Positions 33,183 to 42,416 of a DNA stretch of 43,800 bases are shown here, piece by piece. The stretch comes from an uncultured Flavobacteriaceae bacterium. Its GTDB lineage: Bacteria > Bacteroidota > Bacteroidia > Flavobacteriales > Flavobacteriaceae. Within the stretch, counting starts at the first letter, position 1; the number at the start of each line of letters is the position of its first letter. The position numbers and the translations under genes are program-made. Where the stretch lies: positions 1 through 43,800 of the forward strand of contig CAJWNW010000002.1 in the NCBI GenBank assembly GCA_913044085.1, read 5' to 3'. The notes below the pieces were generated by a model, which searched no databases, was not told the DNA's origin, and was given only the letters and a program-made list of their open reading frames with translations.

Positions 33183-34293
33183 ATGATAACACACGATCAA
33201 ATTAAAGATCTTATGAATCGCCTGGGTGCGTTAAGGAGGTATCTTTGACTTAGATGCCAAACGCGTCGAAATTCAAAATGAAGAAGAAAAGACCTATGCG
33301 CCTGACTTTTGGAGCGATTCCAAGGCCGCGGAACAAATCATGAAGTCTATTCGGGTCAATAAAAATTGGGTCAAAGAATTCGAAAACGCCCAAACTCAGA
33401 CTGAAGAACTACAAGTATTTTACGACTTTTTTAAAGATGGAGATGTTTCTGATCAAGAAGTGATATCCCAATTTGACTTGGCGCAAAAAACCATTGAAGA
33501 TTTAGAGTTTAAAAACATGCTATCGGACGAAGGTGATGGTTTGAGTGCGGTCTTACAGATTACAGCGGGTGCTGGCGGGACTGAAAGTTGTGACTGGGCC
33601 AGTATGCTGATGCGTATGTATATTATGTATGCCGAAAAACAGGGCTTCAAAATCAAAGAATTAAACCTGCAAGACGGCGATGTAGCCGGCATTAAAACAG
33701 TCACCCTACAAATTGAAGGTGATTTTGCTTTTGGATGGCTAAAAGGAGAAAATGGGGTCCACCGTTTGGTCCGTATATCTCCATTTGACAGCAACGCCAA
33801 ACGGCATACCAGTTTTGCTTCTGTTTATGCCTACCCCTTGGTAGATGATAGCATCGAAATTGATATCAATCCTGCAGATATTGAAATTACCACCGCACGC
33901 TCTAGTGGCGCTGGTGGGCAAAATGTGAATAAAGTAGAAACAAAAGTACAGCTCAATCACAAACCTAGTGGGATTCAAATATCTTGTTCAGAAACCAGAT
34001 CCCAGCACGATAATCGCGCGCGAGCTCTGCAAATGTTAAAATCTCAATTGTATGAAATTGAATTGAAAAAACAAATGGCTCAAAGAGAAGATATTGAAGC
34101 AGGTAAACTAAAAATTGAATGGGGCAGTCAAATTCGAAACTATGTCTTACACCCTTATAAATTAATTAAAGATGTACGAACCAGCCACGAAACTGGAAAT
34201 GTAGAGGCAGTTCTAAATGGAGAACTGATGCCATTTTTAAAATCATTTTTAATGAAGATGGGGCAAAATGACGAAACACGACAAACACTATGA
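33183..34293 (+). CDS. prfB: Peptide chain release factor 2, with programmed +1 frameshift
   Basis: Translation starts at ATG 33183 and reads 21 codons to CTT, then meets an in-frame TGA at 33246-33248. Ribosomes must slip +1 and resume at GAC 33247 to make the full protein of about 369 residues. The slip site is the classic form AGG-AGG-TAT-CTT-TGA-C, with the internal Shine-Dalgarno-like AGGAGG three bases before CTT. The product has SPF (about 199-201), which reads UGA and UAA, and GGQ (about 244-246) for peptide release, close to E. coli RF2 numbering. RF2 senses its own level: scarce factor slows UGA reading and favours the slip. An ArsC-like gene overlaps its stop by four bases. Confidence 0.97.
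33235..33249 (+). promoter_or_regulatory. prfB programmed-frameshift site
   Basis: AGGAGG TAT CTT TGA C: an internal anti-SD-binding site, the slippery CTT and the regulated UGA stop, which is followed by C. Confidence 0.95.
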
Positions 34294-34631
34294 TAAAAAT
34301 TTACCACAACAACCGTTGTCAAAAATCGAGATTGGGTGTCAAACTCTTAGAAAAAATGGGCTGTGATTTTGAGATTGTAAATTACTTAATAAACCCCATC
34401 ACAAAGGAAACTTTAAAAACAATCATCAAAACGCTTGATATGCAACCTATTGACTTGGTAAGAACCAACGAAGCTTTGTGGAAATCCGAATTTAAAGGCA
34501 AGACACTTTCAGACGATGAAATCATTAATGCCATGCTGTCCCATCCAAAATTAATAGAACGTCCTATTGTTACAAACGGTAATAAGGCCGTTGTTGGCAG
34601 GCCGACAGAACGCATCCAAGAAATAGTATAA
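34290..34631 (+). CDS. arsC: ArsC/Spx-family glutaredoxin-like reductase (arsenate reductase type)
   Basis: This 113-aa protein has the ArsC fold, with the nucleophile Cys10 in RCQKSR and the conserved Arg block [16 protein letters not shown] near the C-terminus, both needed for glutaredoxin-linked arsenate reduction. No ars regulator or efflux gene is nearby, so the real substrate may not be arsenate; many stand-alone members are general thiol proteins. It overlaps prfB by ATGA and is translationally coupled to it. Confidence 0.85.
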   Translation: MIKIYHNNRCQKSRLGVKLLEKMGCDFEIVNYLINPITKETLKTIIKTLDMQPIDLVRTNEALWKSEFKGKTLSDDEIINAMLSHPKLIERPIVTNGNKAVVGRPTERIQEIV

Positions 34632-34633
34632 AA

Positions 34634-34662
34634 AAAATCCAAACCCATGGGTTTGGATTGTA
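34634..34662 (-). terminator. Terminator between the ArsC-like gene and the 58-aa gene
   Basis: AATCCAAACCC and GGGTTTGGATT (34636-34646 and 34649-34659) are a perfect 24-base palindrome. On the minus strand it is followed by seven T, so it best fits the end of the 58-aa gene. On the plus strand the T-run is poor. Confidence 0.75.
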
Positions 34663-34678
34663 AAAAAGTTTTGTGAGT

Positions 34679-34855
34679 CTATGCCTCCGATTTGGCTTTT
34701 TTAGCTGCACGTTTTTCTTTAAAAGCCTCAATAGCAGAACCAAACACCCAGTATGGAATGGCGAAGGTTAGAAGAAAAATCATCAACCAAAACCCAATAG
34801 TAAGTATGGTTAAAAATGCTAAAAACCCTAAGTACTGATCAAATTCAAAAATCAT
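34679..34855 (-). CDS. 58-aa membrane protein, function unknown
   Basis: A 59-codon frame runs from ATG (34853-34855) to TAG (34679-34681). Residues 9-40 are hydrophobic (FLAFLTILTIGFWLMIFLL, then TFAIPYWVFG), enough for a helical hairpin or one long helix. The tail is rich in Lys, Arg and Ala (KEKRAAKKAKSEA). The gene ends 17 bases before a strong minus-strand terminator, which supports a real transcript. It has no partner and converges with the prfB-arsC pair. I recognise no family. Confidence 0.7.
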   Translation of the reverse strand: MIFEFDQYLGFLAFLTILTIGFWLMIFLLTFAIPYWVFGSAIEAFKEKRAAKKAKSEA

Positions 34856-34997
34856 AACGAATAATTTCGATACAAAGATACACTAAGATTTAATGTTTTA
34901 CAATGGAAAAAAACTAAAATTATCAACAGCGCAAAAAAGTAGAGCACCTAATTAGAGGATTTGCGCTAAATAATAGGCGTTTTTCTTCAAAATAAAT

Positions 34998-35005
34998 TAA
35001 ATTTG
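34998..35005 (+). promoter_or_regulatory. -7 box of fumC
   Basis: TAAATTTG lies 23 bases before the fumC start. No clear -33 element is seen. Confidence 0.5.
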
Positions 35006-35027
35006 TAAGACACCATCCGCATTTGTA

Positions 35028-36425
35028 ATGAAGTATAGAATAGAAAAAGACACCATGGGCGAAGTTAAGGTGCCATCTGACAAACTTTGGGGGGCACAAA
35101 CCGAGCGTTCGCGAAATAATTTCAAAATTGGCCCATCAGCATCCATGCCACTCGAAGTTGTGTATGGGTTTGCTTATCTCAAAAAAGCTGCGGCTTACGC
35201 CAATCACGAATTGGGGGTTCTGGAGTTAAAAAAACGAGATCTTATTGCAGCTGTTTGTGATGAAATTTTAGAAGGTAAACACGATGCGCAGTTTCCGCTT
35301 GTCATATGGCAAACAGGCTCTGGCACGCAGAGTAATATGAATGTCAATGAAGTGGTGGCAAATCGAGCCCATCAATTGGCAGGAAAAACCATTGGAGAAG
35401 GTGATAAAACCATCCAACCAAACGACGATGTTAACAAATCCCAATCGTCCAACGACACCTTCCCTACTGGAATGCACATTGCAAGCTATAAAAAACTTAT
35501 TGATGTTACAATCCCTGGTGTTGAACAACTTCGAAATACTTTAAAAAACAAAGCTGAGGACTTCAAAGCCGTGGTAAAAATAGGCCGTACCCACCTTATG
35601 GATGCCACACCGCTGACCCTTGGCCAAGAATTTTCGGGCTATGTGTCTCAACTTGACCATGGTATTAAAGCTTTAAAAAATACACTGGATCATCTTGGTG
35701 AATTGGCGTTGGGAGGTACCGCTGTTGGTACTGGACTCAATACACCCAAAGGCTACGACGTATCAGTTGCCAAATACGTTGCTGAATTTACAGGCTTGCC
35801 CTTTGTGACTGCAAAAAATAAATTTGAGGCCTTAGCAGCCCACGATGCCATCGTAGAAACCCATGGCGCGCTCAAGCAGTTGGCGGTCGCACTCAATAAA
35901 ATTGCCAACGACATTCGGATGATGGCTTCAGGTCCAAGATCTGGTATTGGTGAAATTACCATTCCTGCTAATGAGCCTGGAAGTTCTATCATGCCAGGAA
36001 AAGTAAACCCCACCCAATGTGAAGCTCTGACCATGGTTTGTGCGCAAGTCATCGGAAATGACGTCGCAATTGCATTTGGAGGATCCCAAGGTCACTATGA
36101 ATTGAATGTATTCAAGCCTATGATGGCAGCAAACCTTTTACAATCTGCACAACTCCTGGGCGATGCCTGCAAGAGTTTTGAAGCGCATTGTGTTTCTGGA
36201 ATACTGCCGAACCACAATGTGATTAATGAATTGCTTAATAATTCTTTAATGTTAGTCACTGCTTTAAACACTAAAATTGGCTACTACAAAGCAGCTGAAA
36301 TCGCGAATACAGCACACAAAAACGGCACTACACTGCGTGAAGAAGCCATCAATTTGGGGTATGTAACTGCGGAGGAATACGATGCTTGGGTCAAGCCCGA
36401 AGACATGACTGGAAGTTTCAAATAA
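35028..36425 (+). CDS. fumC: Class II fumarate hydratase
   Basis: This 465-aa protein of the fumarase/aspartase superfamily carries the signature [13 protein letters not shown], whose Ser lies in the mobile catalytic loop. [18 protein letters not shown] and [17 protein letters not shown] are the other two conserved blocks of the tetramer active site. It interconverts fumarate and malate in the citric acid cycle and, being the class II form, has no iron-sulfur cluster, so it is oxygen-stable. The length equals that of FumC from other bacteria. HutI follows after 4 bases, so the two may share a transcript although the pathways differ. Confidence 0.97.
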   Translation: MKYRIEKDTMGEVKVPSDKLWGAQTERSRNNFKIGPSASMPLEVVYGFAYLKKAAAYANHELGVLELKKRDLIAAVCDEILEGKHDAQFPLVIWQTGSGTQSNMNVNEVVANRAHQLAGKTIGEGDKTIQPNDDVNKSQSSNDTFPTGMHIASYKKLIDVTIPGVEQLRNTLKNKAEDFKAVVKIGRTHLMDATPLTLGQEFSGYVSQLDHGIKALKNTLDHLGELALGGTAVGTGLNTPKGYDVSVAKYVAEFTGLPFVTAKNKFEALAAHDAIVETHGALKQLAVALNKIANDIRMMASGPRSGIGEITIPANEPGSSIMPGKVNPTQCEALTMVCAQVIGNDVAIAFGGSQGHYELNVFKPMMAANLLQSAQLLGDACKSFEAHCVSGILPNHNVINELLNNSLMLVTALNTKIGYYKAAEIANTAHKNGTTLREEAINLGYVTAEEYDAWVKPEDMTGSFK

Positions 36426-36429
36426 AAGC

Positions 36430-37668
36430 ATGCGTAAGGTTTTTATCAACATCAAGCAACTGTTGCAAATCAGACCAAAAGGTGAATTTAAAGTCGCTGG
36501 TGCACTGATGAATGAACTGCCAAAAATTGACAATGCTTTTTTAGCCATTAAAGACGATAAAATTTCAGCCTTTGGGAAAATGGAAGCCTACAGTCCCAAA
36601 AAAGGGGATGAATGCATTGATGCAACAGGTCGTTTACTGCTGCCATCTTGGTGTGATAGCCACTCCCACACGGTCTTTGCTGGCCATCGTAGTCAAGAAT
36701 TTGTAGACCGCATCAACGGATTGAGTTATGAAGAAATCGCTCAGCGGGGAGGTGGTATATTAAATTCTGCTAAAACCTTAGAAAAAACATCTGAAACATC
36801 GCTTTTCAAACAATCTATGGCGCGCATTAAAGAACTTGAAAAAATGGGAACCGGAGCTTTAGAAATTAAATCTGGTTATGGTTTAACCGTTGATGCCGAG
36901 TTAAAAATGTTACGCGTGATTAAAAAAATAGCCCAACAAACTGCCATCAAAATAAAAGCAACATTTTTGGGTGCACATGCTGTTCCTGAAGCCTACAAAT
37001 CCAAAAAATCGGCTTATGTTGATTTGATTATAAATAAAATGCTCCCAAAGATTAAAACTGAAAATTTAGCCGATTATGTCGATGTGTTTTGTGAAAAAGG
37101 TTATTTCGATTTAAAGGATACAGACCGAATACTAACCGCTGCAAAGCGCTATGGATTGTTACCTAAAATTCATGTCAATCAATTCAATGCCTTTGGGGGG
37201 ATTGCACTGGGCGTTAAACACAAAGCCCTCTCAGTAGACCATTTAGAAGAACTTTCAGAAGCCGATATCGAGGCTTTAAAGTATTCTCAAACCATGCCAG
37301 TGGCCTTGCCAGGCTGCTCCTTTTTCCTTGGAATACCCTACACTCCTTCAAGAAAACTTATGGATGCTGACTTGCCATTGGCATTGGCGACGGATTTCAA
37401 CCCAGGGTCTGCCCCAAGTGGGAATATGAACTTTATTGTAAGTTTGGCTTGCATTAAAATGAAAATGACCCCAGAAGAAGCCCTTAATGCCGCCACGCTA
37501 AATGGCGCCTATGCGATGGGTATTTCAGATGATTATGGCAGTATTACGGTTGGCAAAAAAGCCAATTTGATACTTACAAAGCCCATGGAAAATTATGCGG
37601 AAATTCCATATGCATTTGGAAATAATCCCGTCTATAAGACTATTTTAAATGGGAGGATTCTAAACTAA
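36430..37668 (+). CDS. hutI: Imidazolonepropionase
   Basis: This 412-aa amidohydrolase of histidine degradation hydrolyses 4-imidazolone-5-propionate to N-formimino-glutamate. The metal motif is CDSHSHTVFAGHR (about residues 75-87) with HxH intact. Further ligands lie in HVNQF, SVDHLEEL and ATDFNPGSAPSGN, which closes the active site. Unlike the dihydroorotase-like protein in this window, nothing is missing. FtcD follows 73 bases downstream and acts on its product. HutH and HutU are outside the window. Confidence 0.96.
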   Translation: MRKVFINIKQLLQIRPKGEFKVAGALMNELPKIDNAFLAIKDDKISAFGKMEAYSPKKGDECIDATGRLLLPSWCDSHSHTVFAGHRSQEFVDRINGLSYEEIAQRGGGILNSAKTLEKTSETSLFKQSMARIKELEKMGTGALEIKSGYGLTVDAELKMLRVIKKIAQQTAIKIKATFLGAHAVPEAYKSKKSAYVDLIINKMLPKIKTENLADYVDVFCEKGYFDLKDTDRILTAAKRYGLLPKIHVNQFNAFGGIALGVKHKALSVDHLEELSEADIEALKYSQTMPVALPGCSFFLGIPYTPSRKLMDADLPLALATDFNPGSAPSGNMNFIVSLACIKMKMTPEEALNAATLNGAYAMGISDDYGSITVGKKANLILTKPMENYAEIPYAFGNNPVYKTILNGRILN

Positions 37669-37741
37669 AAAAAACAGCTGTTTTATTTAAATTTGAGCCA
37701 CTTAAAATTTTATATATTTATACCTAATTAATAACTCCCCT

Positions 37742-39427
37742 ATGCAAATTATTGAATGTGTTCCTAATATATCCGAAGGTCAAAACGAAACTACCATACA
37801 AGCCGTTTGTGAGGAAATCAATAAAGTAGCAGGCGTTAAACTTCTCAATGTAGATCCTGGAAAGGACACCAATAGAACGGTTATTACTTTTATTGGGCCT
37901 CCAAATGCAGTTGTAGAAGCCGCATTTAACCTGATTAAAAAAGCGCAAGAACTGATTGATATGTCCAAGCACAAGGGGGCACACCCACGAATGGGAGCAG
38001 TTGATGTATGCCCATTGATTCCCATTGCCAATATCAGTATGGAAGAAACCGTCCGTTTAGCTCATATCTTATCAGAAAAAGTAGGAGAATCATTAAAAAT
38101 TCCTGTGTATTGTTATGAAAACGCTGCCAGTACAGCAGAGCGAAAAAATCTTGCCAATTGCAGGTCTGGTGAATATGAAGGCCTGGAGGAAAAATTGAAA
38201 AATCCAAATTGGAAACCTGATTATGGTCCTGCTCTATTTAATGAAAGTATCAAAAAATCTGGCGCCACTGCCGTTGCGGCACGCGATTTTCTGGTAGCTT
38301 ACAATATTAACTTAAACACGACCTCTACCCGACGTGCCAATGCCATCGCTTTTGATTTGCGTGAAGCAGGGCGTTTAAAGAGAAAAGGAAACAAACTTAC
38401 GGGGCCCGTGGAAAAAGATGAAAATGGTGAGCCCATTCGCATTTCTGGTTATTTTAAAAACCTTAAGGGGATTGGTTGGTTTATCAAAGATTATGGGATT
38501 GCGCAAATCTCTTACAACCTAACAAACATTCAAACCACCCCACTTCATAAAGTATTTGAAAAAACTTGCGAACGTGCCGATAAAAGGGGACTAAGAGTCA
38601 CGGGGTCTGAGCTCGTCGGATTGGTACCAAAGCGAGTGCTCATGGATGCAGGTATTTATTTCCTTAAAAAGCAACAGCGTTCTGTAGCATTACCAGATGC
38701 TGAAATCATTAGAATGGCGGTAAAAACATTAGGACTCGATGAACTCAAACCTTTCGTCCCAGAAGAACAAATCTTAGAATCTTTTTTAGAAGCAGATGAT
38801 TCAGAGCTAATTGATATGAATTTGCGCGCCTTTTCGTTTGAAACTGCCAGTGAATCTCCAGCGCCAGGCGGCGGGTCTATTGCAGCCTATTGTGGCGCGC
38901 TAGGTGCAGCTTTGGTAACAATGTCTGCAAATTTATCGGCTCACAAAAGAGGTTGGGATGATCAATGGGAAGTCTTTTCAGATTGGGGCAGCAGTTCAAT
39001 AGCCAATCAAAAGAAACTTTTGACATTGGTCGATAAAGATGCGCAATCTTTTAACCTGATCATGGCTGCATTCAAATTACCTAAAAGTACAGATGAAGAA
39101 AAAACAATTCGTTTGGAAGCCATACAAGCAGCCACAAAGAAAGCCATTGAAATTCCATTGGAAGTCATGCAAACCGCCTATGCTAGTTTTGAGGCTATTA
39201 AAAAAATGGCTGAAATTGGAAACCCTAATGCCATAACAGATGTTGGAGTGGCCGCTCTTTGTGCCAGAACAGCAGTCATTGGTGCTTTTTTAAATTTAAA
39301 AATTAACTGTAATAGTCTGGATGATAAATCTTTTGTAAAGAAAGTCATTGCTAAGGGTCAAAAAATGGCAGATGAGGCGGGAGATTTTGAATCTGAAGTT
39401 CTGAATATTGTCAATAAAGCACTGTAA
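37742..39427 (+). CDS. ftcD: Bifunctional formimidoyltransferase-cyclodeaminase
   Basis: This 561-aa protein fuses two enzymes. The first about 330 residues are glutamate formimidoyltransferase (ECVPNISEGQN at 4-14, KHKGAHPRMGAVDVCP at 77-92). The last about 200 are a cyclodeaminase with SPAPGGGSIAAYCGALGAAL. Together they move the formimino group of formiminoglutamate to tetrahydrofolate and deaminate it to methenyl-tetrahydrofolate, giving glutamate and a one-carbon unit. The fused form is the one known from animals and some bacteria. It follows hutI on the same strand with a 73-base gap holding a weak AAAACAGCTGTTTT palindrome. Its 3' end is 4 bases from the convergent hydroxylase gene. 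Confidence 0.96.
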   Translation: MQIIECVPNISEGQNETTIQAVCEEINKVAGVKLLNVDPGKDTNRTVITFIGPPNAVVEAAFNLIKKAQELIDMSKHKGAHPRMGAVDVCPLIPIANISMEETVRLAHILSEKVGESLKIPVYCYENAASTAERKNLANCRSGEYEGLEEKLKNPNWKPDYGPALFNESIKKSGATAVAARDFLVAYNINLNTTSTRRANAIAFDLREAGRLKRKGNKLTGPVEKDENGEPIRISGYFKNLKGIGWFIKDYGIAQISYNLTNIQTTPLHKVFEKTCERADKRGLRVTGSELVGLVPKRVLMDAGIYFLKKQQRSVALPDAEIIRMAVKTLGLDELKPFVPEEQILESFLEADDSELIDMNLRAFSFETASESPAPGGGSIAAYCGALGAALVTMSANLSAHKRGWDDQWEVFSDWGSSSIANQKKLLTLVDKDAQSFNLIMAAFKLPKSTDEEKTIRLEAIQAATKKAIEIPLEVMQTAYASFEAIKKMAEIGNPNAITDVGVAALCARTAVIGAFLNLKINCNSLDDKSFVKKVIAKGQKMADEAGDFESEVLNIVNKAL

Positions 39428-39431
39428 TTAT

Positions 39432-40307
39432 TTAATCTTTTGATCGAAATCCGTAACGAAGTTGGCCCCAAAATGAGCTAGGCATTTTGTGATCGTCCTC
39501 ATATCCTAGCATGATATTTTTATCTGCTTCGGGAACATAACTAGTTTTAAAAAGATAATCCCATACACTCAAGCTAATTGCAAAATTAACGCCTTTTTTG
39601 AAGCGCTCAGGAAGCGCATAAGCATGGTGGTACAAATGCATAATAGGGTTGTTAAATACATAACGAAAAGGACCGTAATCCAATTTTAGGTTGGCGTGAT
39701 TGAGATGGCCGATTGCTATGGCAAAAAAGTGAATGATATAGGCTTGTTCGGGTTCAAAGCCTCCCAATAACATCAGCGCCAAAACTTTCAAAGGTTTGTA
39801 CAAAACATTTTCCATCCAATGGTAACGTAAGTGGGCAGAGAAGCCCATTTCTTTTACAGAATGGTGTACTTTATGAAACCGCCACAAGAATTCAAAGCGG
39901 TGCATCAGGGTGTGGGTAAACCACTGTACAAAATCCAGGACTACAAAAAATACAATCAACTGCAGAACGGGACTTAAATTGGACAGATCTAAAACAGCTA
40001 AACTGTTCGCTTTTATATTCAAAACTTCGTTTGAAAATTTAGAGATACATTTATAAAAACCACTTATGAAGAGACTGAAAATAAAGAAATTAAAGAACAT
40101 ATAAAAACCGTCCAACCAAAAATCTTTACGAATTGCTTTTTGGGTTTTACGCCATGGGAATAGAAGTTCTAAGGCAAAAACAAATAGAGAGATTAAAATA
40201 AGGCCCCAAAAATAATTTCGGCTCCAGGCTACATTAAAGGTTATGGAGCGCCAAGTCCAGTTTAAGGTACCAATAAAAGCATCAAAAAAAAGATTTAAAT
40301 AATCCAT
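39432..40307 (-). CDS. Sterol desaturase/fatty-acid hydroxylase superfamily protein
   Basis: This 291-aa membrane protein has hydrophobic helices near residues 30-50, 65-88 and 108-128 and the histidine clusters of a di-iron centre: HTLMH, HKVHH and, near the C-terminus, HLYHH, with NHANL between. The family oxidises or hydroxylates lipid chains at the membrane face. The substrate is unknown; carotenoid, sterol-like and fatty-acid members all look alike at this level. It starts one base after the stop of the E1 dehydrogenase gene, so they form one operon, which suggests work on fatty acyl chains. Confidence 0.88.
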   Translation of the reverse strand: MDYLNLFFDAFIGTLNWTWRSITFNVAWSRNYFWGLILISLFVFALELLFPWRKTQKAIRKDFWLDGFYMFFNFFIFSLFISGFYKCISKFSNEVLNIKANSLAVLDLSNLSPVLQLIVFFVVLDFVQWFTHTLMHRFEFLWRFHKVHHSVKEMGFSAHLRYHWMENVLYKPLKVLALMLLGGFEPEQAYIIHFFAIAIGHLNHANLKLDYGPFRYVFNNPIMHLYHHAYALPERFKKGVNFAISLSVWDYLFKTSYVPEADKNIMLGYEDDHKMPSSFWGQLRYGFRSKD

Positions 40308-42323
40308 TTAATAGTTTAAAAGCGCTTTGAGAGCTGTCTCAAAATTACGGTTTGCAAGATACTGCTGTTCCAACGAACTTGCAAATGGTATGGGAGTATC
40401 TAGACTTCCAACGCGCTGGACTGGAGCATCTAAAAATTCAAATGCATTTTCCATAATGTAAGCTGAGATATCGCTGGCAATGCCCCCAAACATAGAATCT
40501 TCTTGTAATATGATAACGCGGTTGGTTTTTTTGACAGATTTTAAAATACAGTCATAATCCAAGGGCTGCAAAGATCGCAAGTCAATTAAATCTGCATTTA
40601 TGGAAGGGTTATTGTTTAAAGTTTCCAAAGCCCAATGCACAGCGGCACCATAGGCTATAATAGTGATTGCTTCGCCTTCTTTTAAGATAGATGCTTTGCC
40701 TATTGGAAGGGTGTAGTAATCTATGGGAACCTCTTGGCGTATGCTTCTGTAAAGCGCCTTGTGTTCAAAAAATAAGATTGGATTAGGATCTTCGATAGCA
40801 GCGGTTAACAAGCCTTTTGCGTCGTAAGGAAATGCCGGATAAACCACTTTGAGACCTGGGGTTTTGGTAAACCAAGCTTCATTGGTTTGAGAATGAAAAG
40901 GCCCAGCACCAACGCCTGCTCCACAAGGCATTCTCAAAACAATATTGGCTTCTTGGCCCCAGCGGTAGTGTGATTTTGCCAAATAATTAACCACAGGATT
41001 GAATCCAGAACTTATAAAATCAGCAAATTGCAATTCAACGACCGATTTTAGACCCGCAATGGAAAGCCCCATAGCCGTTTCAATAATGGCAGACTCACAA
41101 ATAGGTGTATTTCGCACACGCGCTTTGCCAAATAATTCCACAAACCCTTCAGTGATTTTAAAAACACCTCCATATTCAGCGATATCTTGTCCCATCAACA
41201 CCAAATCTTGATGCATTTCCATAGCCTGTTTTAGACCTTCAGAAATCGCATCAACAAATCGTTGTTCAACGGTCTCATTTTTTGGCGTTATTTCTTGAAA
41301 ATTAAACGCCTTATAAACATCTTTTAGTTCTGTTTCTAAATCCGCAGTGACCGCCGCCTCATTAAAAGCCAGTTGTAGCCCCGTTTGAATTTCCTCAGAA
41401 ATTTCAGAACGCATCTGCTTTATTTTTTCAGAATTTATCGCACCTTCTTTGATTAAATACGCTTCAAAATTTGTAATTGGATCTTTAAACTCCCATGTTT
41501 CCATTAATTCATCAGGGACGTATTTGGTACCACTTGCTTCTTCGTGACCACGGCGTCTAAAAGTTTTAAATTCCAAAAGCACGGGGCGCGGATTTTTACG
41601 AACACTTTTTGCGATTCCATTCACTTTGGAATAGACCTCCAAGATATTATTCCCTTCTATAATGTGGGACTCCATTCCATAGCCTTTACCTCGATCGGCA
41701 ATGTGTTCACAATTATACTGTTCGGCCGTAGGGGTGGACAGTCCATACCCATTATTTTCAATGCAAAATAAGACTGGTAAATTCCAAACAGAGGCCACAT
41801 TTAAAGCTTCGTGAAAATCACCCTCACTTGTGCCGCCTTCTCCAGAAAATACAGCGGTGAGTCTGGCTTCTTTTTTTAAAATATGAGACAATGCAATACC
41901 ATCGGCCACCCCCAATTGAGGGCCTAGATGCGAAATCATTCCAACAATTTTATAATCTTGGGTTCCAAAATGAAAAGAACGGTCTCTACCTTTTGTGAAC
42001 CCACTGGCCTTACCTTGCCATTGAGCAAACAGTCGTTGTAAAGGGATTTCTCTTGTTGTAAAAACTCCCAAATTGCGATGCATAGGCATTATGTATTCAT
42101 CCTTATGAAGCGCTGAGGTTACCCCAACCGATATAGCTTCTTGACCAATGCCAGAAAACCACTTGGAGATTTTTCCTTGACGCAATAGAATCAGCATTTT
42201 TTCTTCAATCATTCGAGACTTCAGCATGTTAAAATAAAGCGATCCTTGCTGCTCTTTTGAAACTTTAAATGATGAATATGAAAATGGCGGTTTCAACAAA
42301 TTTAGATATGAAGTATGTTTCAA
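40308..42323 (-). CDS. Branched-chain 2-oxoacid dehydrogenase E1, fused alpha and beta subunits
   Basis: This 671-aa protein joins E1-alpha (residues 1 to about 340; TPP/Mg motif GEGGTSEGDFHEAL ending in CIENNGYG) to E1-beta (about 345-671; LMGQDIAEYGGVFKITEGF, then GPFHSQTNEAWFT). It decarboxylates branched 2-oxoacids and passes the acyl group to the E2 lipoyl core, giving isobutyryl-, isovaleryl- or 2-methylbutyryl-CoA. The start is TTG at 42323. Residues 23-35 align with the beginning of B. subtilis BfmBAA as I recall it, so the internal Met33 is too late. The GDG motif reads GEG. E2 and E3 genes are not in the window. The hydroxylase gene follows directly. Confidence 0.92.
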   Translation of the reverse strand: MKHTSYLNLLKPPFSYSSFKVSKEQQGSLYFNMLKSRMIEEKMLILLRQGKISKWFSGIGQEAISVGVTSALHKDEYIMPMHRNLGVFTTREIPLQRLFAQWQGKASGFTKGRDRSFHFGTQDYKIVGMISHLGPQLGVADGIALSHILKKEARLTAVFSGEGGTSEGDFHEALNVASVWNLPVLFCIENNGYGLSTPTAEQYNCEHIADRGKGYGMESHIIEGNNILEVYSKVNGIAKSVRKNPRPVLLEFKTFRRRGHEEASGTKYVPDELMETWEFKDPITNFEAYLIKEGAINSEKIKQMRSEISEEIQTGLQLAFNEAAVTADLETELKDVYKAFNFQEITPKNETVEQRFVDAISEGLKQAMEMHQDLVLMGQDIAEYGGVFKITEGFVELFGKARVRNTPICESAIIETAMGLSIAGLKSVVELQFADFISSGFNPVVNYLAKSHYRWGQEANIVLRMPCGAGVGAGPFHSQTNEAWFTKTPGLKVVYPAFPYDAKGLLTAAIEDPNPILFFEHKALYRSIRQEVPIDYYTLPIGKASILKEGEAITIIAYGAAVHWALETLNNNPSINADLIDLRSLQPLDYDCILKSVKKTNRVIILQEDSMFGGIASDISAYIMENAFEFLDAPVQRVGSLDTPIPFASSLEQQYLANRNFETALKALLNY

Positions 42324-42390
42324 ATTTAATAAATAAAACCGAACTTAAGACGCTATTTCTAAGGGGTTATTAAGTAAGCAATTGATTTTA

Positions 42391-42398
42391 TATATTTG
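42391..42398 (+). promoter_or_regulatory. -7 box of the 2-oxoglutarate oxygenase gene
   Basis: TATATTTG lies 19 bases before the start at 42417. Confidence 0.5.
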
Positions 42399-42416
42399 TA
42401 GAGTATTCTTTATATT

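Noticed and set aside
33340..34293. prfB as a shorter gene starting at 33340, or a prfB pseudogene because of the TGA
   Set aside because: The upstream 21 codons, the AGGAGG-TAT-CTT-TGA-C cassette and the restored frame show the normal regulated frameshift.
35753..36052. 99-aa minus-strand frame inside fumC
   Set aside because: It is the complement of the conserved fumarase signature region, so it is open by constraint on the real gene.
37669..37685. AAAACAGCTGTTTT palindrome after hutI as a terminator
   Set aside because: The stem would be only A/T pairs around a four-base loop plus one G-C, too weak to call, and hutI and ftcD work in the same pathway.
42321..42328. Possible minus-strand -7 box (TAAATTTG) for the E1 fusion gene
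   Set aside because: It overlaps the TTG start needed for a full-length N-terminus, and no -33 element is present.
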